From Onchidella celtica (lineage: Eukaryota > Mollusca > Gastropoda > Systellommatophora > Onchidiidae), in assembly GCA_963931925.1 (NCBI GenBank), contig OZ007583.1, forward strand, positions 11,609,276 to 11,673,275: a DNA stretch of 64,000 nucleotides, written 5' to 3'. Made by a program: the position numbers and the translations under genes. Positions within the stretch are counted from its first letter, which is position 1, and each line of letters opens with the position of its first letter. This document shows positions 43,452-56,983 of this stretch, in pieces. The notes under the pieces are model-generated. The model did no database searches. It was not told the DNA's origin and saw nothing but the letters and a program-made list of their open reading frames with translations.

Positions 43452-45160
43452 TGAGTAGGGCTGGGCGGCACCAGTACTTTTTCAGTGTCGCGATTCTAGG
43501 CTCCGACACCATTAACATAACTTCTAGTTAGAGACGACATTGTCACGAGTGGAGTGAGCGATAGTTAATAATTACGGGGGGAAAGGAGGAGAGTAAAATT
43601 AACGCACGGAGACAGGGAAGAAAAGTCGTGCATGTCATGAGTGGGGGGTCTGAATGAGACGAAAGCGCGGTATTACTATCACTGCAAGTTAGAAGGTCCT
43701 AGGGAGCGGATCTGTGAATAATAGCCCATCGGGCAGAGATAAAAGGAAGCAGTCGAGAAGACTAGTGAGAGTCTTTCCAGTTATGACTGGTATGTAGAAT
43801 GTTGATTGATTATTATGATTGATGTATTATATTATATTCGTCTATTACCATGATGTGAATAAGTATATGTGAGGAATGTGGAAGTCCTTGATATTGGATA
43901 TAGCAATGTGCGCCATGAGCGATAGATGAAAGTGAGTTCATGGATTTGTAGCGCGAGTGAGTAGTGTGTACTCCGATGGAGGTGTGTTACCGTAAGATGT
44001 GTGGTGAGTGAAAGGTGAACTAGTGTGTGTACGCTTCATGGGTTGTAAGGAGAGGTGGAGTGAATAGAAATGGTAGGGTATTATACCAATGTAATGTTAT
44101 TCTTGTAGGTGTCGGGGACGGGCCGCAGAGCCACCTCGATGAGCACAGGGGATAGGCCAGCATAGGGCCGGAGGCCATACATGGGCCAGAAGTGAGACTG
44201 TCGGGGCAGGACAGTAGAGGCACATAAAGTCGTGGCAGTCAGGCCACGGACAGGGACGTAGATATGAGAGTGAATGAGATACTATATTGTTGCCATGTTG
44301 ATAGGCTAGTGAACTGATACTATGTTGTTGCCATGTTGATGGCTATGGAAATAATAATGTGTTATTGCCCTGCTGAGGTGCTAGGGGAGTGCTAAGGTGT
44401 ATGACAATAGGGAGGGGATATTGCGAGACTGCGGTGCCAGTGAATCATTAATGTACTATTAAGACCCTGAGGGGAGAGGCTGAGGCCGAAGTGCCTTTAG
44501 GAGTAACTACCGGATTGTGGATCCGAGGGAGCGTGTGTGTGAGAATAAGGCCGTGGTACGGCAGTCATTTCCATAATATAATGTATGTAATTGCGCTATT
44601 ATATGTATAATTATGTTTAATAAATGTGTGAGTCTGATGGATTGTTCTGTTAAGTGTTAACTTGTTTGTTCGTGATTGTTGTCCTGTCATACTTATTACA
44701 TCTCCCAGTCTGGGATTTGTGACAGACATCGACACCGACTCCAATGACGTTACATTCAGCCACTGGCGTCGTCTCTAGCCCCGACAATGACCCTAGGCGT
44801 GACGTCACGATTCCACACCAGTGTCGACTCCAAGCCCGACATTGACCGTGAGAATTCGCATGATGCAAAGTTGAACTGTCAAACATCAGTTGACGGTCTC
44901 CTATCTAGTACTGGGCATTGATAAAGGCACCGCAGTGTCGGATGGACGCAAAATTATTAAATATTTAAATTTTTTTCAATGTAATGTTTACACGCATTAA
45001 ATATAAATTTTGTAGTGGTAATGGGGAGGACACTTAAGGAACCGCTACAGTTTTTGGTACTAGTAATGGTACCGGTACCACATTCTGGTGTCGGAGTCGT
45101 AGGGTGAAAGTCAGTACACAAGAATCGACACCGGTGTCGGAATTGTGCCCAGCACTAGTG
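43452..45160. mobile_element. Inverted-repeat (MITE-like) element split by a solo LTR
   Basis: The left end AGTAGGGCTGGGCGGCACC and right end GAATTGTGCCCAGCACTAGT are inverted counterparts, with CGACACC/GGTGTCG motifs scattered inside. Without the LTR the element would be about 520 bp. No transposase. Confidence 0.5.
43541..44724 (+). mobile_element. Solo LTR, family S, copy 1 (fossil)
   Basis: 1184 bp from TGTCACGAGTGG to GGGATTTGTGACA (TG...CA ends). A 5-bp duplication GACAT is on both sides (43536-43540 and 44725-44729). A polyadenylation signal AATAAA lies near the right end (about 44619), giving plus orientation. There are no internal genes. The second copy at 50.1 kb is inverted and roughly 90% similar by eye. 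Confidence 0.85.
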
Positions 45161-45860
45161 GTGACGCTGATGGTAGGGCCCGGGCAATATTGGGCCTTGG
45201 CTGTGCAGTGTTCTGTCCTTGAGTACCATGCCCTACGTTTCCTCTAATTTTTCCAACCCACTGAGCCGAACGCTTTTTGCTTTGAGCATAACTGTTTAAT
45301 GCACAGTGGCCAAAACAATCGTACTTTGTAAAGTCTCCGGTTAGAGGGACATAGTGTTTTACATAGAAAGCTATAGCTGAACAGTGAACAAAACTCAGTA
45401 TTTTCTTTACTTATTGGCTTTGTAATTTGACTTCGCCCGTCGAACATTGTCCTTTTGTGCATTAAAATGAAAGGCAACATTTTGATGTGCGCGGCAAATA
45501 TTCTAATGAGCGCCACACCAATACAGCGACTGCGCAGCCGCGCAGCTTCAAGACTGTCCATGACGTAACAACCCTGGTCCACGCCTTAAGTTGCTGATGA
45601 TTACAGATAACAGTCAAACCAGAGTCTTCTAGAAACAAAGGCTTCAATTTTGCGTTAGGCTTGCGGCCTGCATTCATCAGTAACAACTTGGAACGTGGGA
45701 TTGGAAGTCTGTCAGATATTTGGAAGTTTCTAAGTGGATCTTACATCGTATTTAAAAAAAATGGCACGGTTGAGGTCTTTGTCCTCTCAAAAATTGAGGT
45801 AAGACAATTTTCATGCTTTTGTTGTGTTGAAACGAATGATTGTTTGCTTTCAGTTTAATT
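45161..45860. other. No recognisable feature
   Basis: Small open frames only, none with homology I recognise. Confidence 0.35.
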
Positions 45861-45865
45861 AGCTA

Positions 45866-45973
45866 CTAGATAGACAGATAGATAGATAGACACACAGACA
45901 GACAGATATACAGACATAGACAGACAGACAGACAGACACATATACAGACAGACAGACCGACAGATAGACAGGT

Positions 45974-46051
<78 letters not shown>

Positions 46052-46085
46052 GTAGACAGACAGACAGATATACAGTCAGACAGTC

Positions 46086-46122
<37 letters not shown>

Positions 46123-46182
46123 CTACCTACCAGCCCACCGTAGATGGATGAATGGATGGATGAATGGATAGATAGACAGAAT
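45866..46182 (+). repeat. (GATA)n/(GACA)n microsatellite
   Basis: Interleaved GATA and GACA tracts, then GGAT units at the right end. Confidence 0.92.
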
Positions 46183-47045
46183 GGGGAAGTTTTCTTGCTA
46201 TCGTGGAAACAACTTACTGCCATCAAAACAATCAAATGGGATAACTAGGGTGTGGAATATGGGGTGTGAACTCCGGAGGGGTCGGCGAGGGGGTGGGGGG
46301 GATATAGCTCAATTAATTTTGTGTCAGAATTATGCCTCAAATTACTTTTATAATTTTTCAAATACCGCACTTCTTAATTTGTTTTCTTCATTTTAAAGTG
46401 TACCTGAATTTATAAATCATAACTTTTCCACTTTTGAACGAAAAGGTTTTTTTATTAGGACATCCACAGTAACCAAATTTTGCGTGTAGTTTCGGATATA
46501 CCGTGGATGCATGGAATTTTTTTTTTTTTTTATTGGTTTTGTTTTTCAAATTTATTGAGTTTGCTTTGTGTCGCTGACTGCTCGCCTCTGGTCCATTTTC
46601 TTCACTAGCACAAGTCATGACCTGTGATGTGAACACTTCTTGTCGGCTTATTTAAACTATTCGACGTGCTCGTAGATAAATTAGAACACAGAAATACCCT
46701 GCTACTTGTGTTCTGAATTATTCCGGTTTGCCGAGATATATGTAGAGAGGGTAGAAAGTGACGGGCGGGGCAGTGTTATTTGGGGGGGGGGGGGGAAGCG
46801 GGGAGGGGAGGTCCGCGCGGAGAGCGGCTTTTAACCTTGTGAGGAAATACCCGACTGTTTCATTGGTGTAACAATAGTGATGCATTTTGGTTTTAAAAAA
46901 AAATTATTTTGTTACCGGTAGAATACAGCGTAGCTAAGAATCAGTCTGATTATCAGTACGAATAGAAACTGAGCCAGATGTTTAAAAGAGGACGCGGTTT
47001 TTAGTTTGCCCCGGGCGCCCTCAGCCTAAGACCTGATTGAAATAG
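46183..47045. other. No recognisable gene; poly(G) near 46783
   Basis: Homopolymer runs at 46519-46531 (T) and 46782-46794 (G). No coding homology. Confidence 0.4.
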
Positions 47046-47243
47046 AGTTTTCATGTGTACTGAAACGGAAATGGGAACGTCAAAAACGCCCCCATCAAGT
47101 AGGAAATAGAAAAAAACGTTTTCATGCGTACGGACGGGAATTCCGACACCGTACACATGGAAACACTCTTCCTTTTTCCACTTGATGGGGCTTTGGACGT
47201 TTTCATTTCCCTTTCAGTTTCCCTACACATGAAAACACCGCTA
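47046..47243. mobile_element. Fold-back (hairpin) element
   Basis: Left arm 47049-47115 (TTTTCATGTGTACTGAAACG, CCCCCATCAAGTAGGAAA) is the inverted match of right arm 47175-47239 (TTTCCACTTGATGGGGC, TTTCAGTTTCCCTACACATG), with a non-palindromic centre. It is a non-autonomous element of MITE type; the flanking duplication is not clear. Confidence 0.65.
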
Positions 47244-47934
47244 GAGACCACATGAAACCCTAGCCAAAATCCTATAATGGTGCTCTCTCCCCGCCCCCAC
47301 TACGAATAAGCTATCTTCAAATTCTAGAAACCGACTGTAGCATCTGCGAGCTACCCCTTTCCCTCCCCTGTTGCTTGTGACTTGAGCATGTGTTCACTTC
47401 TTTTTTTCTTTAATTGTTGGCGTTCGCCAGAGTGTACTCCGTGACCTTGCCCTCCCTTCCTAGTGAGTAGTTGTTGTTGGGTGATTGTAAATATTAGTAT
47501 GTTCCTGAACATTCGATAACATTGTGGATATAGATGTTTACACCAAATTTGGCCTTGAGTGATGTAACCTAGTGACGTGTTGATACGTGATTGGTTAGTT
47601 TGTGGTTTGGGCGAGGGCAGAGGTTACGTTTATTTCGGGAACTTTCTATAGAAATACCTATATATATGGAACCATGTGAGTGATTGGTCGGTGAGTAAGT
47701 GAGTTTTCCTTCTCGTGTGGCGTAGGATATTTAGTTGTTCGCTGGTGCCTTCCTAGTATTTTATTGTTAAGATACAGTTATTAAACTTTAGTATTATTTA
47801 ATCGATCGTCGGATCTCGTGTTTATTTATTCTACAGCTGTAATTGTTTCGTTTTCTAAAGGGTTGTAGTTAGATCAACTAACTCCCCCATATTATAAGGT
47901 GCTAGAACAACCTCAGCTGTTACACTGACATACG
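47244..47934. other. No recognisable feature
   Basis: No homology or structure seen. Confidence 0.4.
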
Positions 47935-48820
47935 AAATAATTATTATAACATTTCATTTCTTTATCTAAATTAGTTCTCTGATCTAGGACATTTCCCACC
48001 ATAATCGCAGTTTTTCGTACGATATCATAAGCCTGCTCATTTCTGGACCGGGAATTGCACGCATTAAACTGAACGCTTGTCAGATAAAGTCTCTCCATGC
48101 CGTAAGATTATCAGAGGGAGTCCAAAAGCAATCCTTGTATTATACATTTTTACAGCTTAAAAAAAAAAAAAAAGAAATTGGTCGATACCAAAGGGATTGG
48201 GTTAGATTAGTTGAAATGGGAGGAAATTAATTTGATGATTTTCTGGTATTTGAGACTTCCATTTAGATTGTAAGGTTGAGTACATAAAGGACCAGCGGTG
48301 CACCACAATGAATCTGGTGTTTTTTTTTGGTTTTTTTTTAATAACGATAAGATTTGAACAATGCAGACTAACGTCAAGTAAGGACAATCTCATTATTGAA
48401 AAAAAAAGAATAGTGGCGGGAATGATTTACTGTGAATCAATTTCGACCCTTTTTATGCTCAAAGCTACACCGTAACTTAGAGTTTCAAAAGATATAAATG
48501 TTCTCAAGCCTCAACTAATCTAACCTAATGGCTTTTGTATCGACCTCTTGTATTCATTCGATTTTCAGGTTGTTGTTTTTTTCTAAAGTTGTAAAAATGT
48601 AAAATACAATGATCTCATTCTGCGCTCCATTTGACAAGTCTACTGCACGGGGAGGCTGTATTTGACAGGCGTTCAGTTGGTGCGCATTGCTCTATCACAT
48701 GAGTTCTGAAGCAAGACTGTAGAATGTAGATTCGTCTGGGAAATGTCTCGATGAGAGAGATGGAGAGAATAGGGTGGCAACACAGGTTTATCTCGTTTAA
48801 GGCCGGGCACCTCATCTAAT
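47935..48820. repeat. Long inverted repeat related to the 54-kb duplication
   Basis: 47.94-48.34 kb resembles 54.15-54.46 kb in the same orientation (CTCATTTCTGG, TTGGTCGATAC.AAAGGGATTGG, CACCACAATGAAT). 48.42-48.76 kb carries the same blocks inverted (GGCTTTTGTATCGACC, GTTCAGTTGGTGCGCATTGC). Together they form a fold-back about 0.85 kb long. Confidence 0.55.
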
Positions 48821-49169
48821 TAACAAGTCGAATGTGGCAGTGTAAGGGTTAAGGGCCTGACAGACAGAGGAAAAACTCTATGATGTCGCCCTCCCACCCC
48901 CTTCCCTTTGCCTCGGGGCCCCAAGCACTTGCTTATTTTTCTTGTTGGTTAATCCAGGCTCACACTAACCCTGGTTACGCCTCTGCGACGGGGCGGTGGA
49001 CCAGTTCATGTCCAGAGGTCCCACGATAGGTATTCCGTGGCAAAGAATTCCAAGTTCTCGTCAACGTAACAGATAACGGTGACGAGATAAGAATGAAAAC
49101 GAGGGCAGTGGGCTCATGTTTCGGCCAGAACGTGTGGGATGTTACAATGGCACAGGGTGGACTGCCAGT
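48821..49169. other. No recognisable feature
   Basis: Nothing beyond a possible extended body of the adjacent SINE. Confidence 0.3.
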
Positions 49170-49262
49170 ACCCGAGGGCAAGGCAAATATTGCGCTCCGG
49201 GGATCGAACCCGGTACCTTCCACATGAGAGGCAAGCACCTTGCCTCTAGATCAACGCGTCTC
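49170..49262 (-). mobile_element. tRNA-derived SINE head, copy 3
   Basis: Minus strand: GGAGACGCGTTGATCTAGAGG (A box) and GGTACCGGGTTCGATCCCCGG (B box). The head matches the other SINE copies, but the body differs, so it may belong to a related subfamily or be truncated. It could also be a decayed tRNA-like gene. Confidence 0.7.
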
Positions 49263-50096
49263 CACAGTGTTTTTACACAGACCCTCTCTGCAGCTATTGA
49301 TGCATCCAAGAAATTATTCATACAGTAATCATAATCATACCAGTGTGGGATTTGGAGCAAACCACAGACTAACAAACGACCAGACCAACCAGTACCCAGA
49401 ACCGACTTAACACATGGGTAAACTGGGCATTTGCCCATGGGGCCCCATGCAAGCAAATTTCTGAGTAGATGCGTAGGGGGCAGGCCGCATGCCACAGCCT
49501 ATTGTTGTTTTTCCACTGGCCCCTAATGATGTTAAAACAGCCTTGCCTTAACAACTGTTCACCGGGCCTAATTTGTTTTGCCTGACGTGTCATAATTACT
49601 AGGTTTACTAGTTAACATTCCTTCTATTGGCTTATCAGCTGGATGGGGCAAAATGAGCCAAAAAGGTCCACTCACAGGGGTGCATTGCCACATGGACTTT
49701 CAAAAAGCTAAACATGTCTGGATTATGAAATGAGGTGAGAGCAGTCATGATCGAGTAGCTTTTTGGGGAGAAAAAAAATGGGATCTATTAAAATCCACCC
49801 TGATCAGCTATGCACCGTTTGATCAATGGCGGATCTTCTGTGAGACTAATGAGAGCCCCGAGGAAACTTTTTTCGATGAATGAATTTTGGATGTTGCCCA
49901 TTTCTTATTGGTTTGCGAAAGGACACCATGACAGTTCAAGCTTCAGGGTGACAAAAAATGTGGGTCCGCCACTGCATTTGCTTTGTGCATGCACCACAAT
50001 TCATGATAAAATGTGAGTTTATTGGACTAATGAGCTGTATAATTTCTCCGTGCCGAGTAATGAAATTTGAAACAGCACTAAAAAACAATGCTGCTT
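49263..50096. other. No recognisable feature
   Basis: No coding homology or repeat structure seen. Confidence 0.4.
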
Positions 50097-50101
50097 GACA
50101 C

Positions 50102-51292
50102 TGTCACAAATCCCAGACTGGGAGATGTAATAGTTTATGACAGGACGACAATCACGAACAAACAAGTTTAACACTTAACAAAACAATCCATCAGACTCAC
50201 ACATTTATTAAACATAATTATACATATAATAGCGCAATTACATACACTATATTATTGAAATGAACTGCCGTACAACGGCCTCACTCTCACACACACTCTC
50301 CCTCGGATCCACAATCCGGTAGTTACTCCTAAAGGCACTTCGGCCTCAGCCTCTCCCCTCAGGGTCTTAAGAGCACATTAATAATTTACTGGCACCGCAG
50401 TCTCCCAATATCACCTTCTTATTGTCATACACCTTAGCATTCCCCTAGCACCTCAGCAGGGCAATGACCCATTATTATTTCCATAGCCATCAACATGGCA
50501 ACAACATAGTATCAGTTCACTAGCCTATCAACATGGCAACAATATAGTATCTCATTCACTCTCATATCTACGTTCCTGTCCGTGGCCTGACTGCCACGAC
50601 TTTATGTGCCTCTACTGTCCTGCACTGACAGCCTCACTTCTGGCCTATGTGTGGCCTCCGGCCCTATGCTGGCCTATCCCCTGTGCTCATCGAGGTGGCT
50701 CTGCGGCCCGTCCTCGACACCTACAAGAATAACATTACATTGGTATAGTACCCTACCATTTCTATTCACTCCACCTCTCCTTACAACCCATGAAGCGTAC
50801 ACACACTAGTTCACCTTTCACTCACCACACATCTTACGGTAACACACCTCCATCGGAGTACACACTACTCACTCGCGCTACAAATCCATGAACTCACTTT
50901 CATCTATCGCTCATGGCGCACATTGCTATATCCAATATCAAGGACTTCCACATTCCTCACATATACTTATTCACATCATGGTAATAGACGAATATAATAT
51001 AATACATCAATCATAATAATCAATCAACGTTCTACATACCAGTCATTACTGGAAAGACTCTTCCACTAGTCTTCTCGACTGCTCCCTTTATGTCCGCCCG
51101 ATGGGCTCTTATTCACAGGTCCGCTCCGTCGGACCTTCTAACTTGCAGTGATAGTAATACCGCGCTTTCGCCTCATTCAGACCCTCCCACTACTCACAAC
51201 AGCACGCTTAACTTACTTGTCTACGTGCGTTAATTTTACTCTACACCCGCTCTGTAGCAATCCCCTTAATTGCACTCACTCCACTCGTGACA
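50102..51292 (-). mobile_element. Solo LTR, family S, copy 2 (fossil), inverted
   Basis: Reverse complement of the 43.5 kb LTR: begins TGTCACAAATCCCAG and ends CCACTCGTGACA on the plus strand. The 5-bp duplication GACAC lies on both sides (50097-50101 and 51293-51297). It has its own target site, so it is an independent insertion, not half of a rearranged element. It is about 1191 bp with no internal region. Confidence 0.87.
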
Positions 51293-51940
<648 letters not shown>

Positions 51941-52424
51941 CTAGAAGCTTCTGGCTTGATGACCGGCTAATTAGTTGATCGTGTAACTAAACTTTGGAGT
52001 GTTGGGGGAGGGGGGAGGTTAAAGCTAAATGTTGGTCATAATTTACTTAAGATGATGCAAATGTCAGGATGTCAAAGAAAGAAAGAGAGAGAAAGAGATG
52101 AGGGGGGGGGGGGGGGGAGAAATGTGAAAGGTTGTAATAAAACTGCCAGAAGGGATCTGGACATCGAACCAGTATCGATTATACACGTGTGGTTGCTCAG
52201 TTCTCATAAACAAAGGCAAACATACGTTTATTTGTCTATAGATCTGCCTAAGGAAATGCCCCAGGATTTTCTTTACAACAGTGGTTCTCAATGAGGCCGA
52301 TACCGGCCCCCGGGCGGCGATTTTGTATTTTGTATAGTTATCTAATCACATTTGGGACATTTTCCCGAGTGTCAATGCAGCCCAGTTACAACTGGAGTAG
52401 ACACGTCGTCTCCACAGTGCAGTG
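51941..52424. other. No recognisable gene; poly(G) at about 52103-52118
   Basis: Nothing recognised apart from the homopolymer. Confidence 0.4.
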
Positions 52425-52696
52425 TTTATTTATTTATTTAATTTTGCTCGGGCAGTGGCCATATTTGGCCTGCTCTTCTCGACTTTCAACTGCCAAGAGG
52501 GCAACATGCACTAGGGCCCTACGAGCTTTTCGTCTTTATCCGAGAAGACTAGGTGCTGCTCCTTCCTGCCATAGGAGCAGGGATAGGACAATATGAGAAA
52601 ATCAACAATGTCCAACATGCCTGCACCGACCGGGAATCGAACCCGGTACCTTTTGCACGAGAGGGGAGCACCTTGCCTCTCGGCCAACCTGTCCCC
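52425..52696 (-). mobile_element. tRNA-derived SINE, copy 4
   Basis: Minus strand: GGGGACAGGTTGGCCGAGAGG (A box) and CCGGGTTCGATTCCCGGTCGG (intact B box), then GCAGGCATGTTGGACATT and the body. It ends GCTCGAGCAAAATTAAATAAATA-like with an (AAAT)n tail at 52425-52442. This is the best-preserved promoter of the four copies. (Tail consensus: CGAGCAAAATT then AAAT units.). Confidence 0.87.
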
Positions 52697-53039
52697 GTGT
52701 CTGTAAGGACGAAAACACAGAATAGAGTGCCAAGGGGGCGTAAATTGTGAAAGGGGTCGCTACCCGAGTAAAATTCCGAAAAACTAATCCCTGCCGCAAT
52801 AAGACAAATAAAAAGAAGAAAAGTGAGGTATACATGACAAGGGACACATACCTAAACACACTTGTTGAGAACCACTGCTTTACATTATGCTTTCTAAATT
52901 ACGCTGTTCAGCTGTCATTACCACATAAAGCACATAAAAAGAAATTCTGAGGCCTTCGCCACATTTTCATCATGAATATAGCTAGCCGAAGAGGCCCTGT
53001 CTGGGCGTGCGTTTGGTAGGATATCATCAGCATCATTAG
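52697..53039. other. No recognisable feature
   Basis: Unique-looking sequence with no homology seen. Confidence 0.35.
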
Positions 53040-53089
53040 TCATATTAGAGTTTTAATCACCGTCAGGATCATTACTGTAGTATTATTTT

Positions 53090-53195
53090 CATCATAGTCA
53101 TCATCATCATCATCATCATCATCATCACCACCATCATCATCATCATCACCACCATCACCATCATCATCATCATCATCATGATCATCATCATCATC

Positions 53196-53226
<31 letters not shown>

Positions 53227-53230
53227 CCAC

Positions 53231-53284
<54 letters not shown>

Positions 53285-53732
53285 CATCATCACCATCATC
53301 ATGATCATCACCATCGTCGTCATCATCATCATCATCATCATTATCATCATCATCATCACCATCGTCATCATCATCATTATCATCATCATCACCATCATCA
53401 TGATCATCACCATCGTCATCATCATCATCATCATCCTCATCATCATCCTCATCATCATCACCATCGTCATCATCATCACCATCGTCATCATCATCCATCA
53501 TCATCACCATCGTCGACATCATCATCATCATCATCATCATCATCTCCATCGTCATCATCATCATAATCATCATCATCATAACGGACGTAATCATTATCAT
53601 CATCATCACCATCATCGTCATCACCAATATCATCATCATCATATCATCACCATCTTCATCATCATTATCATTATTATAATGACCACCATTAATATATTGT
53701 TATATTATTATTATTGTTATTATTATATTATT

Positions 53733-53779
<47 letters not shown>

Positions 53780-53945
53780 CATTATTGCCATTATTGTTAT
53801 TGCTATGATCATCATAATTATCGTTGTAATTGTTATTTTCACATTTTATTATTATTGTCATTGTTCTTGTTATTTTTACTTTTTTAAAATTATTATTATT
53901 TTTATGTTGTTGTTTTTGTCATCGTTGTTGTTGTTGTTATCATGA
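53090..53945 (+). repeat. (ATC)n grading into (ATT)n microsatellite
   Basis: About 550 bp of ATC/ACC/GTC trinucleotides, then about 250 bp of ATT/GTT. All long open frames here (poly-Asp, poly-Met, poly-Ile) are repeat artefacts. Confidence 0.97.
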
Positions 53946-54019
53946 ACATCATCATTTTCACATCAACCTCATAAGACAATAACGCTGTCCACTGATGTTA
54001 ATTCTTTTTATTACTCGAT

Positions 54020-54890
54020 TATTACTAGATGATGACATTGTACCCGCTATTATCCGGGATAAAGCTGTGCCCGCACTGTTCTATCTCTGTCTCTTTTTAG
54101 CCTAAAGAACTTCCAATAAGTTCTCCAGTCCTACTACAGATTTTATGCGCACCAGAGCACTACGCACTCATTTCTGGTAGGGAAATTGCGGGCACGGAAA
54201 TGAACGCGTATTAATACATCGTTTCCGGTCCGGTGAGCTTACTATAGGGAGCCAAAACAAAGATAACTGTATTTTACTTTTTTACAACCTTTTATTTAAA
54301 AAATACCTGAAATTTGAATCAACACAATCGATCGATACAAAAGCGACTGGGCTGGATTAGTGGACACTTAAGAAAATTAATTTTATAATTTTTGAAATTG
54401 TCATTTAGGCTGTAGAGTCGAGCAAAAAAAAAGGGGCGAAATTGCACCACAATGAATTACTCCCGCCATTATTTTTTTTTATAACTAGATGAAGTTCCCG
54501 GCATTATCCGGGAGAAACCTGTGAACCCACTCTTCTCTCTTTCTCTCTTTTTTTTTTTCTAGAAAGCTTCCTACAGTTTTACTTCAGATTTCGTGCGCAC
54601 CAGGGCAATATGCACTCATTTCTGGTAGGGGGACTGCACGAACCGAATTGAACGCGTATTGACACATCGTTCCCGGTGCGATTGGCTTACTACAGGGAGC
54701 CAAAACAAAGATCATTGTATTTTATGTTTTTACTACTTTTAATTTAAAAATACCTGAAACTTGAATCAACATAATTGGTCGACACAAAAGCGATTGGGCT
54801 GGATTTGTTGACACTTAAGAAAATTAATTTTATAATTTTTGAAACTGTCATTTAGGCTGTAGAGTCGAGCAAAAAAAGGGGCGAAATTGC
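54020..54890 (+). repeat. Tandem duplication of a 0.45-kb segment
   Basis: Copy 1 (about 54025-54480) and copy 2 (about 54484-54890) share ACTAGATGA, TATCCGGGA, GTGCGCACCAG, GGGAGCCAAAACAAAGAT, CAATCGATCGA/ATTGGTCGA and GTAGAGTCGAGCAAAAAAA. Copy 2 stops at GCGAAATTGC, where the gypsy element begins; copy 1 continues past that point. Confidence 0.8.
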
Positions 54891-56307
54891 TGTTACGAGT
54901 CTGGTACTAATGTGGTAGTGCCCTCTAGCTGTTATGAATAGGGTCTTCTCAAAGATCGTATTATGACTGCATTTTAAATCGAGAGGTATTTACTATTTAC
55001 TCTTTCGTACCATGCCACACACTAAGAACAATCTGAATAAGTTTCATAAACAGACCTGCAGGGCCACAAATTTAATTACATTAATTACCCTAACAATTTT
55101 GGTCTAGATCTATTACATAGTAAAGACAACATCAGCAGCATCAAATCTAAATTCAATAATATGTCACTAGAAGTCTTCTCTAGATTCCTATAATAGTAGG
55201 ATAATTCTGACTCACTAACAATTTAAGTATTAATTATCTATCTCTCAGATATAGTCTGCCTACTATCTATCAAGCAATATACTAATGTCTCTGGCGACGA
55301 TGTCATTTCAGCTATTTGTGCCTACCGCTTATAATGGATCAAGCTCGTCAATATAAACTGACGTAGTTAAGTCTATTGGATCTACTCTAGGATGGGCTGG
55401 CAATCCCCAGCCTCATCCAGACAAATCAATCCCAATTCACAGATGTGTATGCCAAACATTCATACTAGTTGCAAGTCAATATAAATCTTTGTCTTGCATT
55501 CTTGGGTAGCACTCCTAGCATATGCGGCAATCCTGTCCTACTGGATAAATTATGTTCAGCTCCTCGTTCATTGTTGAATCATCAAAGGACAAACACTTAC
55601 ACTTGGTCCCTGGTATTAGAAAAACCAGGGAACAGTAGACAATAGCGGTGGGCATATCTCATTCAAGCATATGGCTTCATCTCAATGTCTATAGTGGACT
55701 AGACATGAATCAAACAGACTTATGATTCTTCAGGCAGAATCGTGCCGACGCCTGCACAGATTGGAATTTTCTGTATGGAGTAATGGACATAGGTATGGCT
55801 ACACTTTTATACTGTGCAGCCACCTGCAAATTACCGTCCAAATCCCTAGATTTGATTGGTGCATCCATGCGAGCTCATCTCGCAGTATTAATATATTCTA
55901 CGTGGGAGTTGGTCACGGCCTTGTACTAAAAACAGACAAGGTCAATTTAAAATGTCAAAACAATTACTGAAATCTTTAAACCCTCGTGCTTTCTACATTT
56001 TATGTACGAATTTCTGAACGCGACTGAGCGTCTTAAACTATCTATCCTTATTCACCCCTTCTCTTCCCTTCTAAGTGTTCATCAAAATCACGGGGTCGAG
56101 AATTGCACTGTCACTCCTAACTTATCCATTTATTCTATCTCGCCCCACTTTCTTTCCATCTCTAAGAAAAAAGTGTTTCAAAAACAAACTGTTCACGAGA
56201 ACAGTTCAAGGACAAAATTACGCTGGTTATAATCAACGAGACCGTGAAAAATCAACCCCTTACAAGTCGTGACCCAGCACGACATTTATATTACTTAAAC
56301 CCTGACA
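54891..56307 (-). repeat. 3' LTR of the gypsy element
   Basis: 1417 bp. On the element strand it runs from TGTCAGGGTTTAAG to CCAGACTCGTAACA, with TG...CA ends. Nearly identical to 62925-64000 over the part visible. Confidence 0.93.
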
Positions 56308-56325
56308 TCCCCCACCCCAGTGGAA
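56308..56325 (-). promoter_or_regulatory. Polypurine tract
   Basis: On the minus strand CACTGGGGTGGGGGA lies directly before the 3' LTR, the usual primer site for plus-strand DNA synthesis. Confidence 0.75.
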
Positions 56326-56983
56326 ATTTTAAGAAAAATTTACACTATAGGATCGAGGAAACCACAAAGTTATTGTGGTGGGGGCCCAAGTACTAATGTA
56401 GAAAAGTCAGCCTTAAGCTTGAGAACAAAAAATCTAACTAAGACGTGCATATTGGATGGACAAAAAGCATACAATTATTGATGCCACGTTCTATAGAATC
56501 TAGTCTATCGAAACATTCTGACTCCACACAATCAAACTTCTCACGAACATTTATAATAACAATGAGTATATCACTGTATACTGCTGAATTAAAGTATAAC
56601 TACTATCAAACAATCAGGCCTTACTGAAGGAATAGGCTCATAATTATCCAGTGAACACACATAATTGCTGCTTATATACACATTCACAAACAATATATTG
56701 TTAATTAAAATACTGTGGTATCCAATGGCAGCAGTAGCTCTGGTAGCTTGGTTTGCCATGTCTCCATCTCATTGACCCGCTGACAAGGGCGTCAGGTTTG
56801 TCAGAAGTTCAGGTCACAGTCCGGAATGACGCTGGTGGAAAGAGGATATTCACAAAAAAAAGGATTGTAAAACTGGTTCATAAAGTAGTGAACAAGATAA
56901 TGTGAATCCATCCACCGCCCAGAATTGAGGGGGACAAGCACTATCCAACCCCAATACAAGACACAACACTCTTTAATAGGAAA
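56326..56983. other. Element 3' untranslated region
   Basis: About 0.66 kb between pol and the polypurine tract. No open frame of note and no envelope-like gene. Confidence 0.6.

Noticed and set aside
44020-44223. A 67-codon frame conserved between 44.0 kb (minus) and 50.6 kb (plus).
   Set aside because: The conservation is explained by both lying in copies of the same solo LTR; no evidence of a protein.
45844-46235. Frame of Tyr-Leu-Ser repeats on the minus strand.
   Set aside because: Translation of the GATA/GACA microsatellite.
49170-49262. A functional tRNA gene.
   Set aside because: A and B boxes are present, but I could not fold a full cloverleaf with acceptor stem and anticodon arm; similarity to other SINE heads explains it better.
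53040-53945. Long frames of poly-Asp, poly-Met and poly-Ile.
   Set aside because: Translation of (ATC)n and (ATT)n repeats.
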